DNA of 51,290 nt from Scytalidium lignicola (taxonomy: Eukaryota > Ascomycota > Leotiomycetes). The stretch is from positions 1-51,290 of the forward strand of contig NCSJ02000306.1 in the NCBI GenBank assembly GCA_002812745.2, read 5' to 3'. Positions within the stretch are counted from its first letter, which is position 1. Every line of letters begins with the position of its first letter. Under the pieces are notes generated by a model. The model was not told the DNA's origin. It did no database searches and was given only the letters and a program-made list of their open reading frames with translations. The position numbers and the translations under genes were made by a program. This document shows, one piece after another, positions 23,950 to 35,471 of this stretch.

Positions 23950-26362
23950 AAATAACTCTAGAATATTAATGTAAAGTATACTTAAAACACTTTACAAGCT
24001 TATTAGATTAACACTTATTTAAGACCTTTAAACTAGATTATAACTAATATTAAAAAGAACTTTGTTAATAAGAAGTTTTAACAAAATATTATAATTATAA
24101 GAACAACCTTAAAAGCAATTCTAGTAAAAGCTTATAACTTAATTAGTTATATTGAACAATATGATATACTTATACAATATACTTACTAGATAATTATAAT
24201 TAAAATTCATAATCTTAACAAAGATATAATTTTACAAATAATATTTAAAGCTATTAACAATTCAGTAAAACTTAACAAACTTATCCTTATACTATTAGTT
24301 TACAATACTTACTTATATATATCAGAACTTGACACCTTAACCTTAACCATAAGTTAAAGAGTTATAACAATCAAAAAAGCTATNAAAGGAAATCAGCAAA
24401 ATCAAGGCAAAACGATAAGTACAAAATATGATCAACATGTACAACAACCTTAATGTAAGCATTATCCACGACTTATTGCTGAATTCAGATGTTCTCGTGT
24501 AAAGAGCAGGAAACACAGGCTAAAACAGAAGTTGAGAAGGGTTATACAAGCTTATAAGTATGGACAGAGAAACATGCATATTAGTACTACTACATAGGAA
24601 CACACCATTCAAGTCAACAATTATAAAACCATACCTTACACCTACAGAAGGAATCAATAGAATTGAACTACTAAAGCCAGAGCTGGAAATTACAGCCATT
24701 GAAGAGCACCAAGAGGAGCCTAACAAGTCGACTATAGCTGTTGCTCTACTACCAGTACTACCAGTAAAGTGTGGACGTGGAAGACCTTGTAAATACCCTG
24801 AAGTCATCGTCTTCTTACAAGACGAGGAACCTGAACAACCTTAATTTGCAGCCTCATGTCAAGCTGAAATATTAAGACTACTCAAAAAGGGCGTTTTCGA
24901 GATTGCAAACCCTCAAAGTGTGCCTAACGATATACATATATTCAACGCTAGGTTTGTAGACGAAATCAAGAACAAGAGAACTGAAAAAGCTTTCGAAAAG
25001 TCATGCCTTGTAGTACAAGCCTACAAGGACGATGAGAAGAAGCTTGTTTTAACCTAATCACCTACCATTCAACGTGTCAACCAATGTATTATTCTCTGTA
25101 TTACTGTTATAGAACACAAAAGTACAAACTTGTACTTACAGGACATTTCACAAGCGTACATGCAATCTACTACCCTGCTGAATCGGGATTTCTACGTACA
25201 GCCACCTCCAGAGCTTACAGAGTAACTTGGTCTTCGTGAAGGCTTAATTCTACAAGTTGTAAAGCTACTTTACAAAGTCCCTGAAGCTGGAAACCACTGG
25301 TTCTAGACCTACTACTCCTACCACGTCAAGGTGCTTGCTATGAAACTGTCAACATACAACCCTTGCTTGCTGTATAACACTGAACCTTTCGGTGTTGTAA
25401 GGCTTCAAACCAATAATACCTTGTTCGTCGGAGACACTTAATTTGCTGAACTTGAACAAGAACAGCTGAAAAAGGCCAATTTCCTAGCAAAAGAACATGA
25501 AACGTTGACTACCGGCAAGAGAATCAAGTTCAATGGGGGTATTATACAACTGAACGATACTGGAATTTCACTTACTTAAAAGTGCTAGTATGCCAATCTA
25601 CAGCTTGTAACTGGGAAATCAGCTACTACAACAAGCTCACGGGGAACTGTACGTCAGAACCTTACCACCAAGGAGCAATATATCACATAACACACTCAAG
25701 GAGCATATATAGCTTCAGTTTGCCAACCGGAAGCGTTATACAACCTATCGGTAGCCGCCTAGGCCATCGATCCTAGCCAGGAAGACGTGAAATCGCTGAA
25801 TAAACGCTTACAATAGCAGATCCAGAATGCCGCCAAGGGAATACAATTCGTTAAGCTTGATAAGGAGACACTACAACTATTAATCTTTACAGACGCCTTA
25901 TTTGCGAACAACAAAGACCTATCATCACAAATTGGCTACATCGTAACACTCGCAGACTGTAAGGGAAACGCGAATACATTACACTGGACGTCGATCAAGT
26001 GTAAAAGGGTTATACATAGCGTTTTGGCCTCAGAACTGTACGGAATAGCTCATAGATTCGATATGGAGGCTGCGATCAAGTCAACTATCGAAGGAATCCT
26101 CAAAATCAACCTCCCACTGGTTATATGTACGGATTCGAGGTTACTGTACAATTGCCTCGTCAAGTTGGGAACCACACAGGAAAAGTGGCTCATGATTGAC
26201 GTAATGTGCCTCCGCCAGGCGTACGAACGACGCCAGATCGCTGAAGTACGATGGATTGAAGGAACCACAAATCCAGCCGATTCCATGACCAAAGGAAAGC
26301 TATCTAACGCTCTGAAACGGCTGTTGGATACGAATAAAGTGCAATTGGAAGTGGTAAAATGA
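23950..26362 (+). pseudogene. pol: Copia pol: integrase end, reverse transcriptase, RNase H
   Basis: One frame is readable through scattered stops. 24150-24400 gives the integrase C-terminal region (YLYISELDTLTLTIS). 24560-24844 is open and includes FKSTIIKPYLT, the usual end of that domain. RT motifs are DISQAYMQS, FYVQPPPELTE and LYKVPEAGNHWF. The YVDD box is degenerate (LFVGDT near 25430). RNase H reads IFTDALFANNKD, ASELYG, CTDSRLLYN and GTTNPADSMTK, so its acidic residues remain. The last 112 codons to 26362 are open. The polyprotein copies element RNA into cDNA and integrates it; this copy has several stops, mostly former Gln or Trp codons. Confidence 0.8.
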
Positions 26363-26515
26363 GTAGAACATGACGGCGTAGGTGGCGGAACGGAAGATCT
26401 TACGGAGGGATTTGGAGCTATTCCCAATTAGGCAATTAGCATGCGATTAGGAAAGCTCTACGGATTTGAGCGCTTTGAGAGCTACAGCATACGGCCATTT
26501 TTAGAGTAACTCCAG

Positions 26516-26697
26516 TGTTGGTAGAATAGTGGTTATGTACACGTGATATTCATGTGCCCCTGTAAGCTAGTCCCGATTAGGTAGTAGGAACAAGCGAAGC
26601 TCTTACAGCTTCGCCCTCCTACCCCTATTCGTACAACAACCATGGAATAGCACAACGAGTATATTACGTATAATTGCGTACTGTACTTCGTGCTACA
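26516..26697 (+). repeat. Candidate Copia 3' LTR
   Basis: A 182-bp segment starting TGTTGGTAGAA and ending GTGCTACA, about 150 bp after the pol stop and just before AT-rich flank. TG...CA ends and size suit a Copia LTR. No partner LTR is visible in the window, so the call rests on position and ends only. Confidence 0.5.
26584..26622 (+). other. Hairpin inside the Copia LTR
   Basis: GCGAAGCT (26594-26601) pairs with AGCTTCGC (26607-26614) around a 5-base loop. GTAGGA (26584-26589) pairs with TCCTAC (26617-26622) outside a small internal loop. It could be an RNA structure in the transcript end or a terminator-like fold. Confidence 0.5.
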
Positions 26698-27605
26698 GGT
26701 AAACTGACATTTATAAACTATTAATATATAAATTAAAGTTATTAATAATAGTTAAGATATATTTTGTTTTTTNATGTTTTACTTCTTGAATTAACACTTA
26801 AAAANCACTTAAATATTAATGTTAAAAGAAGTTAATCTAGAAAGAGAATATGAAGTTAAGANAATNATTAATTATAAAGTATATTATAAGAAGTTATAAT
26901 ACTTAGTTAAATGAATAGTATATCTAGAGAGTAAGAATAAATAAGAACTTACTTTTAATTTTATAAGTTATAAGAAATTACTAGAAGTATATTACTGAAC
27001 TCATCTTAGAATAGATTTCTAAGTAATGAAATCATAAGGTTAAAAAAAGAAAAGGTTAATAATAAAGAAAGAAGTCTTACTTGTATAAGCAAGATGTAAT
27101 TCTTCAAACAATTTCTCTTATCTCTTTTTCTCTTTTACAACATCAAGTTCATCTAAATACTTTAAGTTATAATAGATTATCTCATTCTTTTACCACTAAA
27201 GAAGAGTTTACTACTTTTATAAATAAAGGATTTTAGCCATAACTTCTTCTTTTTCTGCTTATAGTCTATTCATGGATTTTTCCAAAGATTCTTAGTCTTG
27301 AGAATATAGAACATTTTTATCTTAAGAATCAAAGGTTATATTACAAGAACACTTCATATGTACATACTTAGAATACTAAGAAGACTTCAAGAGGTTTACA
27401 ATGCACTTTTAATTCTCCTTAGAATAATAAGAACAAGGATTTATACTATTGTTAATATCCTCAATAATCAAAGTAAGATTAACTTACTCTCTTTTCTTTC
27501 TCTTAAGATTAAATAGAAAGAAAGGGCAAGGACACTTTGAAAACATGTTAAAGGAAAAGAAAGGATTAACAAAGAAACAAGATAATTTATAATAACAAGT
27601 TAAGT
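26698..27605 (+). pseudogene. AT-rich remnant with a decayed coding stretch
   Basis: No gene is seen from 26698 to about 27080. From about 27090 to 27590 one plus frame stays fairly open: readable parts include SHSFTTKEEFTTFINKGF and a Lys-rich end near LKEKKGLTKKQ. Stops fall at likely former Gln or Trp codons. It may be the end of a Gag-like or other repeat protein preceding the possible LTR at 27606. The family is not identified. Confidence 0.35.
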
Positions 27606-27932
27606 GTTAAGGTAACACTAATGCAGAAAGAGGATAATGTTATGAGTTTTACCTAATAAGCTGATTAGTATAAGCTTAAGGCTTAGTACACAAAAGGTGT
27701 ACATAGAAAACTTAATAATCAGAGGTTACATAATAAAGTCTTAAGATCCTTAGAAGACTTTAGAAGACTCTAAAGACTTTAAAGGGATTTAACTAGATTT
27801 CATTATCTATATAAGTATACAATAAGAACATAAGAGTAAACTCCTTGTGTTCAACTTAAATACATTACTAAATCCTACCTTTAACTTAGTCACCTACTTC
27901 AATATCTCTTATTTCCACTATCCCTGAACATC
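27606..27932. repeat. Possible solo or terminal LTR
   Basis: The segment starts TGTTAAGGTAACAC and ends CCCTGAACA, contains a TATA-like CTATATAAG near 27800, and resembles other LTRs here in size. No matching duplicate or target-site duplication was found. It could instead be the promoter and leader of the helicase gene downstream. Confidence 0.3.
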
Positions 27933-28087
27933 TACTTTACCCTTAACTATCTAATGACTTGGATAGCATAGTTTTATAACATATAAATAAATTTCAAAAG
28001 AATTATAATAATTCTTTTAATACATTTATAAATAATATTAAATATATAACTCATATTATTAATCTTGTAATACAAGATATATTATAA

Positions 28088-31000
28088 GATTATATATTAA
28101 ATTCAAAATCAGAAAAAAATCTTATTGATNTTANTAATAATTTAGTAAATTCAAGTTTTTCTTCTAGTTTAAATCACTTTAAAGAAGTTATTATTCGAAA
28201 TTTTCGGAATAAAGAACATAAATCTTTATTAACTCTTATTAATAAACACAAAGATTTAAAAACCCGAGAATTATCAAGTTTCTTGGTTAATTCTAAATTT
28301 CATACTTATTATATTGATAAAAATATTTCAGATTTATTGTTATTGATTAATCCTTTGTCAAAAGAAGAATCCTCTGAAAATTATAATATTTTAAATAATA
28401 TTTATAATATTAGCCTGAATTTAATCACTTCTCGATTAGAGCTTTTAATTCCACTTATTAATAGACATTATAAACAATTATTAATAACTGAAAATTTAGA
28501 TGAAACCAAAAAGGAAATGCGAGATTTTAAAGTAGTAGAGCAAAATACTAAAAGAAAATATAATCCTGTATTTTCACAAGTATTATTATATATATTCAGG
28601 CTTTATTTTATGAGAGATCAATTAGAAGATTCTTATCAACCTGATTTACAATTTATATACTCTGATTTAGAGGATCTTATTGTAAATATTAATAATTTAA
28701 TTGATATCTATGATCAAGAAGATTCTTTATACAAAGAATTACTTTATTCAATTGAAAATAAAATCATTTACTTATTTTATAAATTATTAAACCAGGATTT
28801 GACTCAAAAATCCCTGGAAATTAATAGTTTATTTAATAGTCCAATGATTACATATTTAATTTTATTAAGTACTGAGCCAAGAACTTTAAATTTTAAAGAT
28901 GAATCGATTATTGAGAATTATACTAGTTATTTAATTTACTTATTTAGACTTTATTTTATTGGTTATTTAGACCTCGAAAATAAAAAGCCTAATCAAGTAT
29001 TTGATGATTTATTTAATACTTATTATTATAAGTTATTAACTAATAAATCTAATAATATATTTGCTGAATTAACTCAAATTCGAGCATATACTCGAAGAAT
29101 AAGTAGTAATAAAGTAAAACCTAATCGAGTATTTGATATTAATGAAGATCAAATAGCTATAGATAATAAGGTTATAAGTATTCTAAAATTAAAGGAATTT
29201 TATACGTCTTTAATTGATGAGTTAGAGAATATCCTTTATCATGATTTATTATTTACTAAAAATAAACAAGATCTTGAATTACCTTTACATAATATTCAAG
29301 ATCAAATATATAATTTAACTGTAGGATTTTATTTTATAGATTATATAACTAATACTCAAGATTTGACTAATTATAAGACNTTTTTTAATTAAAAAGCTCT
29401 TAAATCCTGAAACTTTAATTAATAAGCAATTAGTTAAAGATGTAGATTTTAATACATATAAAATAAATTTTAAGAAGAGGAATTTACAAGTATTATTAAC
29501 TAATCGAGTTAAATTCTTAGAACTTCTAATGTTATGTATTTATTTAACTAGTGGCTCTCCTATTCGAGGAGAGGAAATTGTATTATTAAAATATAAAAAT
29601 ACTTTATTAACTAAATTACGCAATATTTCTATTGATTTTAAATCAAATTTAATTAGAATTGAGACTAGTTATTCAAAAACCTTTAATATTACTCGACTTG
29701 ATACAAATAATATTCGGTATTTAAGCTATAAATTAAGTAATATATTAAAAACTTATTTATTAATTTTTATTCCATTTTATAACTACCTTGAATTTGAATA
29801 TTTTAATTATTCAGAATCAAATGCTTATTTGTTTACTGATAATAATAATACTCGATTTACAAGTACTCGATTATCAGGTTTATTAGCTCAAAAATCATTA
29901 ATATTCTTAGGAGAACGATTAACATTAAATCCTTACCGACATTTAATATTATATATTATTAAAAATCGAATATTATTAGATATTAATATTTCAGATTCAG
30001 AAGAGGATTTAATTGAAGATATTTTAGCTAATCATACATCTAGAACAGCTAATTTAACTTATAGCCGAGAAATAAATCTAGGATTTAATAGAGATTCTTC
30101 AATTGAAGGTAAATCCTTAGAATTTAATATTAAATTCTTTGAATATTTTAATTTACCAACTAAAGTTGTAAATTCTAATAAGAATAAGAATAAGAATAAT
30201 ACTAATTCAGGTATTAAAAAGCATAAAAGACAAACTTCAAGCTTAGATGTAAGTTATAAAAAGTCTAAATCTAAAGCTCGATCTAATTCTACTTCAAGTT
30301 CAGTTATAAGCTCTGAATTAAATATTCCTTTATTAACTAATTCAGTAATATTACCTGAAAGAATAATAAATCGACGTTTATTAGAACCTTCAAGCTTAAT
30401 AAGCTCAAATATCGTTGATTTAACTCAAGATAATATACAAAATACACAAAATACACAAAATTATAAGTATAATAATAATAAATCCTTGTTAACTTATTTA
30501 CAAGATTTTTTTCAGGATTCTACAGCTCAGTTTAAGTCTGTAGAACAAGAATTAGCCTTAGAAGCTATTATTATTAATAAATACCCATTTATTACTTATA
30601 TTAATGGTACTAGTAGTGGAAAATCTTTGTTATTCTTATTACCAAGTTTTATAAATCAAAATAATCATATTTATTTTGTTTGTAGTCCACGAGTAAGCTT
30701 AAAAGAGGATTTATTACGTAGATCTCTTAAATTAGGCCTAAAATCAACTATTTATGATCCTGAAAATATAGAATCTAATTTTATTCAAAATCTAGTTTTT
30801 CTTAGCTATGAAGATCTGTTAAATATTAAATTTACCACATATTTAACGAATTTACAAGCTAATAATAAAGCTTATACTATATATTTAGATGAAGTTCACT
30901 TATTATTACTTGAAAAGGAATTCAGGCCTATGTTCAAGTATATTAATACAATTGTTAAATATATAACCCAGATTGTATTTTTAAGTGCTACTTTACCTAA

Positions 31001-32260
31001 TTCCTTATTAGAATTATTAGAGAATTTCTTTAAAATACCTTATAATCAAGTAATTCGAGGTTCAACTACACGAAATAATATTTCTTATAATATTATTGAT
31101 AAATCTACTTATAATAATAAATCTGAAGTTGATATTATCACAGATTTGTTAGATACAAAGATTTATCCTAATTTAAAATCAGAAGAGAAGGTAGTTATAT
31201 TTACTTCTACATATAATAGTGTAGANTTTTTTAAGTAAATACTTNAAAAATCCCTGGTTATTACAGTATTAAGGATAAAGATGATAAATCTGATATTTTA
31301 AAAGATTTTACAGAGAATTCAAATACTAAAGCTTTAATTGGCACTTCAGCTTTAGAAGTAGGCTTAGATATATCTCATATTCGATTTTCAATTCACTTAT
31401 ACAAGATTAAAGGCTTAATAAGCTTAGATCAAGGAATTGGCCGAATTGGAAGAGATGGTAAATCAAGCATTAGTTATATTATTACTAATTCTATGGTTAA
31501 TAATAAAGCTTTTAAGCCAGAACTATTAAATTTACCTGTAAATACCATCGAAGATTTTCAGAAATTCGATTATAACAAGTTATTAGAGTTTCTAACTACT
31601 AAATCTTGTTATAGAACTATTCTAGAAAATTATTTTAATAATAAGACTTTAAATAATTGTACAGAACTATTAATTAAATGTAGTTATTGTCAGAATAATA
31701 ACCTGATTTTAAAATTAAGCCAAGATCTTAATTTGCAGGAGGAAATTCGAGTTAGCCAGAATTTTCAGGTTATAATCGATAAATTAGAAGTCTTCTGTAA
31801 TTTATGCTTATTTTGCTTATTTACTAAAAATCTCGAACTTAGCATTGGTCATAATTTATATAATTGTCCAGATAAATTAGATTACTTGGATTTATATACT
31901 TATTTTAAAAAGAATAAGGAATATATTCGTAAAAAGCAGCTTTTTCAAGAAGGAAGCTGTTGTTTTCAGTGCTATCTACCTTCTAAGATCTGTAATAATC
32001 GAGATATTCACTTGATTTCGTGTAAATATCAGAATATATTACTTGAATCTTGTTTATTAGCTCGAATTTTAGTTATACACAATAAATTAAGCTTAAAATG
32101 CTTACAAAAAGTTAATATCCAGGTATTAGAAGATGAGGAAGCTTTTTGTCAATTTATAAGTACGAAAATTACTTATAACAATACAGATAGCATTAAAGCT
32201 TTAGAAATATTCATGGAGATTGATTTACATGTCTTAGATAAATTAGATTTAAATGCTTAA
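28088..32260 (+). CDS. Tyrosine-recombinase-like/RecQ-like helicase (TLH-like), large AT-rich gene
   Basis: Dropping single Ns at 29380, 31226 and 31245 gives one frame of 1,390 codons including the stop. The region after 29529 has SPIRGEE (Arg codon 29565), NPYRH (29931-29942), a His at 30033 and a Tyr at 30060. That spacing recalls the Arg, Arg/His, His and Tyr of tyrosine recombinases. The helicase follows: Walker A GTSSGKS (30606), DEVH (30888), SATLP (about 30984), GTSALEVGLDIS, and QGIGRIGRDG (31429-31458) as motif VI. The tail is Cys-rich: CSYC near 31680 and CCFQC with a later C near 31960. From memory, large fungal telomere-linked RecQ-like helicases share this layout. The start is uncertain: no ATG precedes 28517 in frame, and the same frame continues upstream of a TAA at 28085. 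Codons are strongly A/T-ending, yet the frame is intact amid wrecked repeats. Confidence 0.72.
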
Positions 32261-32694
32261 TATATTTAAATTTAAATAAGATATTTCGACAAATATATAA
32301 TATTATATAATAATAAATAAATATATAATTAAAATTACAAGATTCTATTTTATTACCTTGGTTTTTTTTTTTTTTTCCNTTTTCNTTGCTTTTTAGNTTT
32401 TAGTAGNTTTTAATAGTTGTAGTATAATATAAAAGAGANTTTTTTTTTTTTCGAGATTTTACTTGAGATTTAAATTTAATATTTGATTATAATCATTTAA
32501 TACATAATATTATATAATGAGAAATAGATTATTTAAATGAGAAAATTTTGCTTTATTTAACTTACTTAATATTATTTGGCTAATTTTTGATCTTAATAGT
32601 AATAATCAAATAAAAGATGATTTTGCTTAAATTTGAACATGTATACCTGAAATCTCAGGTGTGCTCGTAGATCCTTACCTAATTTGGCTAGACT
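32261..32694. other. AT-rich spacer with long T runs
   Basis: This spacer follows the helicase gene. It contains T runs of 11 to 17 bases around 32364-32380 and 32440-32450, several with N. No coding signal is seen. The T runs could serve transcript ends or be assembly-poor tracts. GC content rises abruptly after about 32640. Confidence 0.5.
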
Positions 32695-33159
32695 GAGGCA
32701 ATACTCCAGCTAAAAGTGAGGCAATACTCCAGCAATCTAATAACTTTTCGATTTTGCAAGCTACAAACTTTGTAATTTGATAACTTTATAATCACTTATC
32801 GTGCAAATACAAATTTGGTATCACTAGAAAGCCAATTTCGAGCTCTACATGTGCACGTAATTTGTATTGCGTTTAGACGCCAATTGGTGGTGCAAATCGA
32901 CTTGGAAGACTCGAAATCAGTGTTTTTGCACTTTGCACCCGAATAGCTCGGCTAGCTGACGTCGCACGACCATGCGAATTGGATCCCGCGATAGGCCGGC
33001 CAATTCTCGACCGACGCGACACCGGCCATCTTGTGTGAGCAGCCGTCGTCGTCGAGCAATCCGTCCTACAAATCGGGGTCTCGAGGAGGGGCCGGCCAGA
33101 TCGGGCTAGCCGGTGAGGCCAAACTCCAGCGCACGGGCCGCCTGAGGCCATACTCCGGC
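32695..33159 (+). repeat. Four dispersed 16-bp GAGGC...CTCC repeats
   Basis: GAGGCAATACTCCAGC occurs at 32695-32710 and 32718-32733. GAGGCCAAACTCCAGC is at 33115-33130 and GAGGCCATACTCCGGC at 33144-33159. Copies come in two close pairs (starts 23 and 29 bp apart) 420 bp apart. Between them lies GC-rich sequence with no convincing gene; short open frames there are low-complexity and conflict between strands. Confidence 0.55.
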
Positions 33160-33422
33160 GGATGGGCCGTTAGGTATTTGTTGAATCTGGAACAATCTGT
33201 TCTAGGGTATATGGATGATTATTTGCAAAGCTCAGCAAGTTTTGCTGATAGTTTAGGTAATCCCGAAGGCATACAAGCATGAAAGGATCTGCAATCCAGT
33301 CTAGCTTTTCTCATAATGATGCAGACAGTTTCATGTACTGATCTTTGCCTTGTTCTGATGGATCAAGCACCGTCAATGGGCCGGGCAACCTTGCTTTGCT
33401 AACTATAGGCAGTAGTAGAGAT

Positions 33423-33545
33423 AGTGATGGCGGATATGGTGAAGGTGGATGTGTTGAAGGTGGAGATGGTAGAGGTGGAGACAATGGTGATGATGATGAT
33501 GAAGGTGGTGATGGTGATGGTTGTGATGGCGGTGATGATGCAGCT
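33423..33545. repeat. GATGGT/GATGAT trinucleotide-type microsatellite
   Basis: A tract of GAT, GGT and GAA triplets. It creates overlapping open frames on both strands (Asp/Gly-rich on plus, Pro/Ser-rich on minus), none of which can be trusted by itself. Confidence 0.7.
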
Positions 33546-33671
33546 ATGGCTGCTACTGCCACTGTTATTACCGCTGGTAACATTCTTGCAACTTCTGAGA
33601 GCTAGCCATTTTGATCAGATGTGGTTTCATGTGTAAATAACGCCTTCTTTTTGACTTGAGCTCTGCTGTAT

Positions 33672-34184
33672 CTACAACCTTGATATTAGCTCGTTTTCAG
33701 AATGAATATCGGTATTATCTGACTGGAATTGTTCTGCAGACTTGGCAAGCAGCTTAAAAGACCAAGAGCTAGAAGGATTGTCTTGATCGTTAAGATTATT
33801 ACTATTATCAGCAGTAGGTAAGTCGTAGAGATTTGATAAGTACTGATAAGAACTACTTACTTGCTGGTTTTCTGCATTGTTTGTATCTTGAACAAGTGTA
33901 GAATTGGAAATGAACAGGTCATTTTCAGGCTTCCACCGGGCAAGGAATAGGCTTTGATCGTATCCCTCTCCAGTGTGGTCTTTATAAACAACATCTTGTG
34001 CAACATGCTGAGAAATGAAAAGGCTAGCAGTCTGCCTTTCAAGAACAGGTTTTCTATGGGTAATATCCTGCGATGGGAGGAAAATGGTTACTTCCTTGAC
34101 AGTTCTGTTGGTATTGTAAGATGTCGGGGCAAGAGTTATAAGAGATCTGGGATACACTCTATCTTGAACTGCCTTCACCATCAC
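33672..34184 (-). CDS. Hypothetical protein, probably one exon
   Basis: A 170-codon open frame of ordinary composition, free of RIP-like decay. It contains RKPVLERQTASLFISQH and FLARWKPENDLFISNS, and a Ser/Asn/Gln-rich C-terminal third ending HSENELISRL. No signal peptide, membrane segment or known motif is seen. A TGA lies in frame just upstream of 34184 and no ATG opens the frame there, so the 5' end is probably an intron border or the gene is broken. I do not recognise the family. Confidence 0.4.
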   Translation of the reverse strand: MMVKAVQDRVYPRSLITLAPTSYNTNRTVKEVTIFLPSQDITHRKPVLERQTASLFISQHVAQDVVYKDHTGEGYDQSLFLARWKPENDLFISNSTLVQDTNNAENQQVSSSYQYLSNLYDLPTADNSNNLNDQDNPSSSWSFKLLAKSAEQFQSDNTDIHSENELISRL

Positions 34185-34490
34185 ATCATGAGCTTCTGGG
34201 TATTCTTCAAAAAATCAGGTGGTATTTTCGCTTTGTAACCAGCTCAACATATACTGAAATGCCTAAGAGTCTATTAGAATTCAAGATCAGGAAGTATTAG
34301 GAAAGTGGGGTAACACTGGACTTGGTTCACATCTGTGGTGTTCAGAATATTCAGCTTTAAGTCTTTGACCAAATAAGGAGATGCCATTTTCACATTCGGG
34401 CATTCTCAACCGCCATTGGAAATCTGCTTGTTGAAAAATCATATGGTGAATAGCTAGTGATCAGCAATTGAATGGTGTGTTCACGGATGA

Positions 34491-34536
34491 GGGTCCAAAT
34501 TTGTAACCGGCGGCAACGGGTTAAGAATTTGGTCCC
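34491..34536. other. Imperfect 18-bp-stem hairpin
   Basis: GGGTCCAAATTTGTAACC pairs with the stretch ending GGTCCC at 34536, with 16 of 18 positions matching including a wobble, around a 10-base GC-rich loop. It lies in otherwise gene-free sequence (34,260-35,180) and may be a miniature transposon remnant or an end structure. Confidence 0.5.
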
Positions 34537-35186
34537 TTGTATGTGCCTGCACTAGTCGGTTAGGACACGTGGCTACCAAGCCGGCTTTGCGTAATCTGCT
34601 GAGACTGTACGGAGTACGCTACTCTTAAATGTAGGGATTGGATGGATGGGGGAAATGGCCTAGAGAAGCAGGACCGAACTAAACACAGAGTTCCAGAGGG
34701 CTAGCTAAGTATAGGGTGATATTATCAGACACGAAGCACTGAATTATATTAAAACATAGCAATTGAGATAATGCATAGCTATAAACCGACTCCTCAGTCC
34801 TGTGCTGTATCTCCAACCCAAGAGGCATAGATGCAAGAGTTTCGCATTATAAATGTGGTTTTGGCAAATAATAGAACTTATAGCTATGATTTTTTATTCC
34901 CTGTGTTATCTATATCATGAAAAATATACAGGGTATATCATGAGATTTGCAACTATCCATTATGCCGCTGAGTCAGCGGCGTTGGAAGATACTCTTGTAA
35001 TCTCATCGACGATCTCGTTTCCGTCTCTCCTCCATAGTCGGATCTCCCTCAGACGCTAGCGTACGTCCAGTAGCTCGATTAAATAACTGATTGGATAGAA
35101 CACATATTTACCTGTCGTTGGCAACAATGACGGGCCAAATAGCCGATGCTGGCTTAAAATACTCCATGGCAATCCGCCGCAAATTG

Positions 35187-35471
35187 TCAACCCAGTCTAA
35201 CTCGCTTTATAGCTGAGTCGCCTCGTGGAAACATCTCTGAAGCTAATTTCCGCTTCTTACTGCTTTTGTTCACCTCTTTCTCGACTTGAGTTACTTCTGT
35301 CACAGGTCCAGCCGGATAATCCGAAATTCCCAGCTTTCCAAGCCAACGTGTCTCTTCTCTTACACACTCTTTAAGCACTTCACTACATTGCTCTACCATC
35401 TTCTGCAACTTCTCAAGGCTAGTCGTATCCTTAAACGAGCAATCCCCATATATCTTCAGCAGACATAGAAA
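35187..35471 (-). CDS. Hypothetical protein, likely last exon
   Basis: The frame is open from a candidate 3' splice site (CTGTAG just right of 35471 on the minus strand) to a TAG or TAA at 35187, about 94 codons. Readable segments are LLKIYGDCSFKDTTSLEKLQKMVEQC, given here in part as KIYGDCSF and LEKLQKMVEQC, then a charged helix EVLKECVREETRWLGKLG. It ends with a basic KRKLASEMFPRG tail that could be a nuclear localisation signal. Upstream exons would lie right of 35471, close to the Gypsy insertion at 35818, and are not evident. The family is not recognised. Confidence 0.4.
   Translation of the reverse strand, partial: FLCLLKIYGDCSFKDTTSLEKLQKMVEQCSEVLKECVREETRWLGKLGISDYPAGPVTEVTQVEKEVNKSSKKRKLASEMFPRGDSAIKRVRLG

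Larger units (their letters stand above)
22420..26697 (+). mobile_element. Ty1/Copia retrotransposon, 3' part well preserved
   Basis: The plus-strand order is gag/integrase remnants (AT-rich, 22.4-24.4 kb), reverse transcriptase (24.9-25.6 kb), RNase H (25.86-26.36 kb) and a candidate 3' LTR (26516-26697). The 5' LTR was not found. GC content and codon integrity rise sharply near 24,370. The order integrase, then RT, then RNase H defines Copia rather than Gypsy. Confidence 0.75.

Noticed and set aside
28088..32260. Idea that the AT-rich helicase gene is mitochondrial or plasmid DNA
   Set aside because: It is embedded in nuclear-type RIP-decayed transposons, has no mitochondrial genes nearby, and reads with the standard code.
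32873..33282. Two overlapping frames of 92 and 83 residues on opposite strands
   Set aside because: Low-complexity composition and no motif; open by GC content only.
33311..33636. Asp/Gly-rich and Pro/Ser-rich frames on both strands
   Set aside because: All arise from one trinucleotide microsatellite and give no independent coding evidence.
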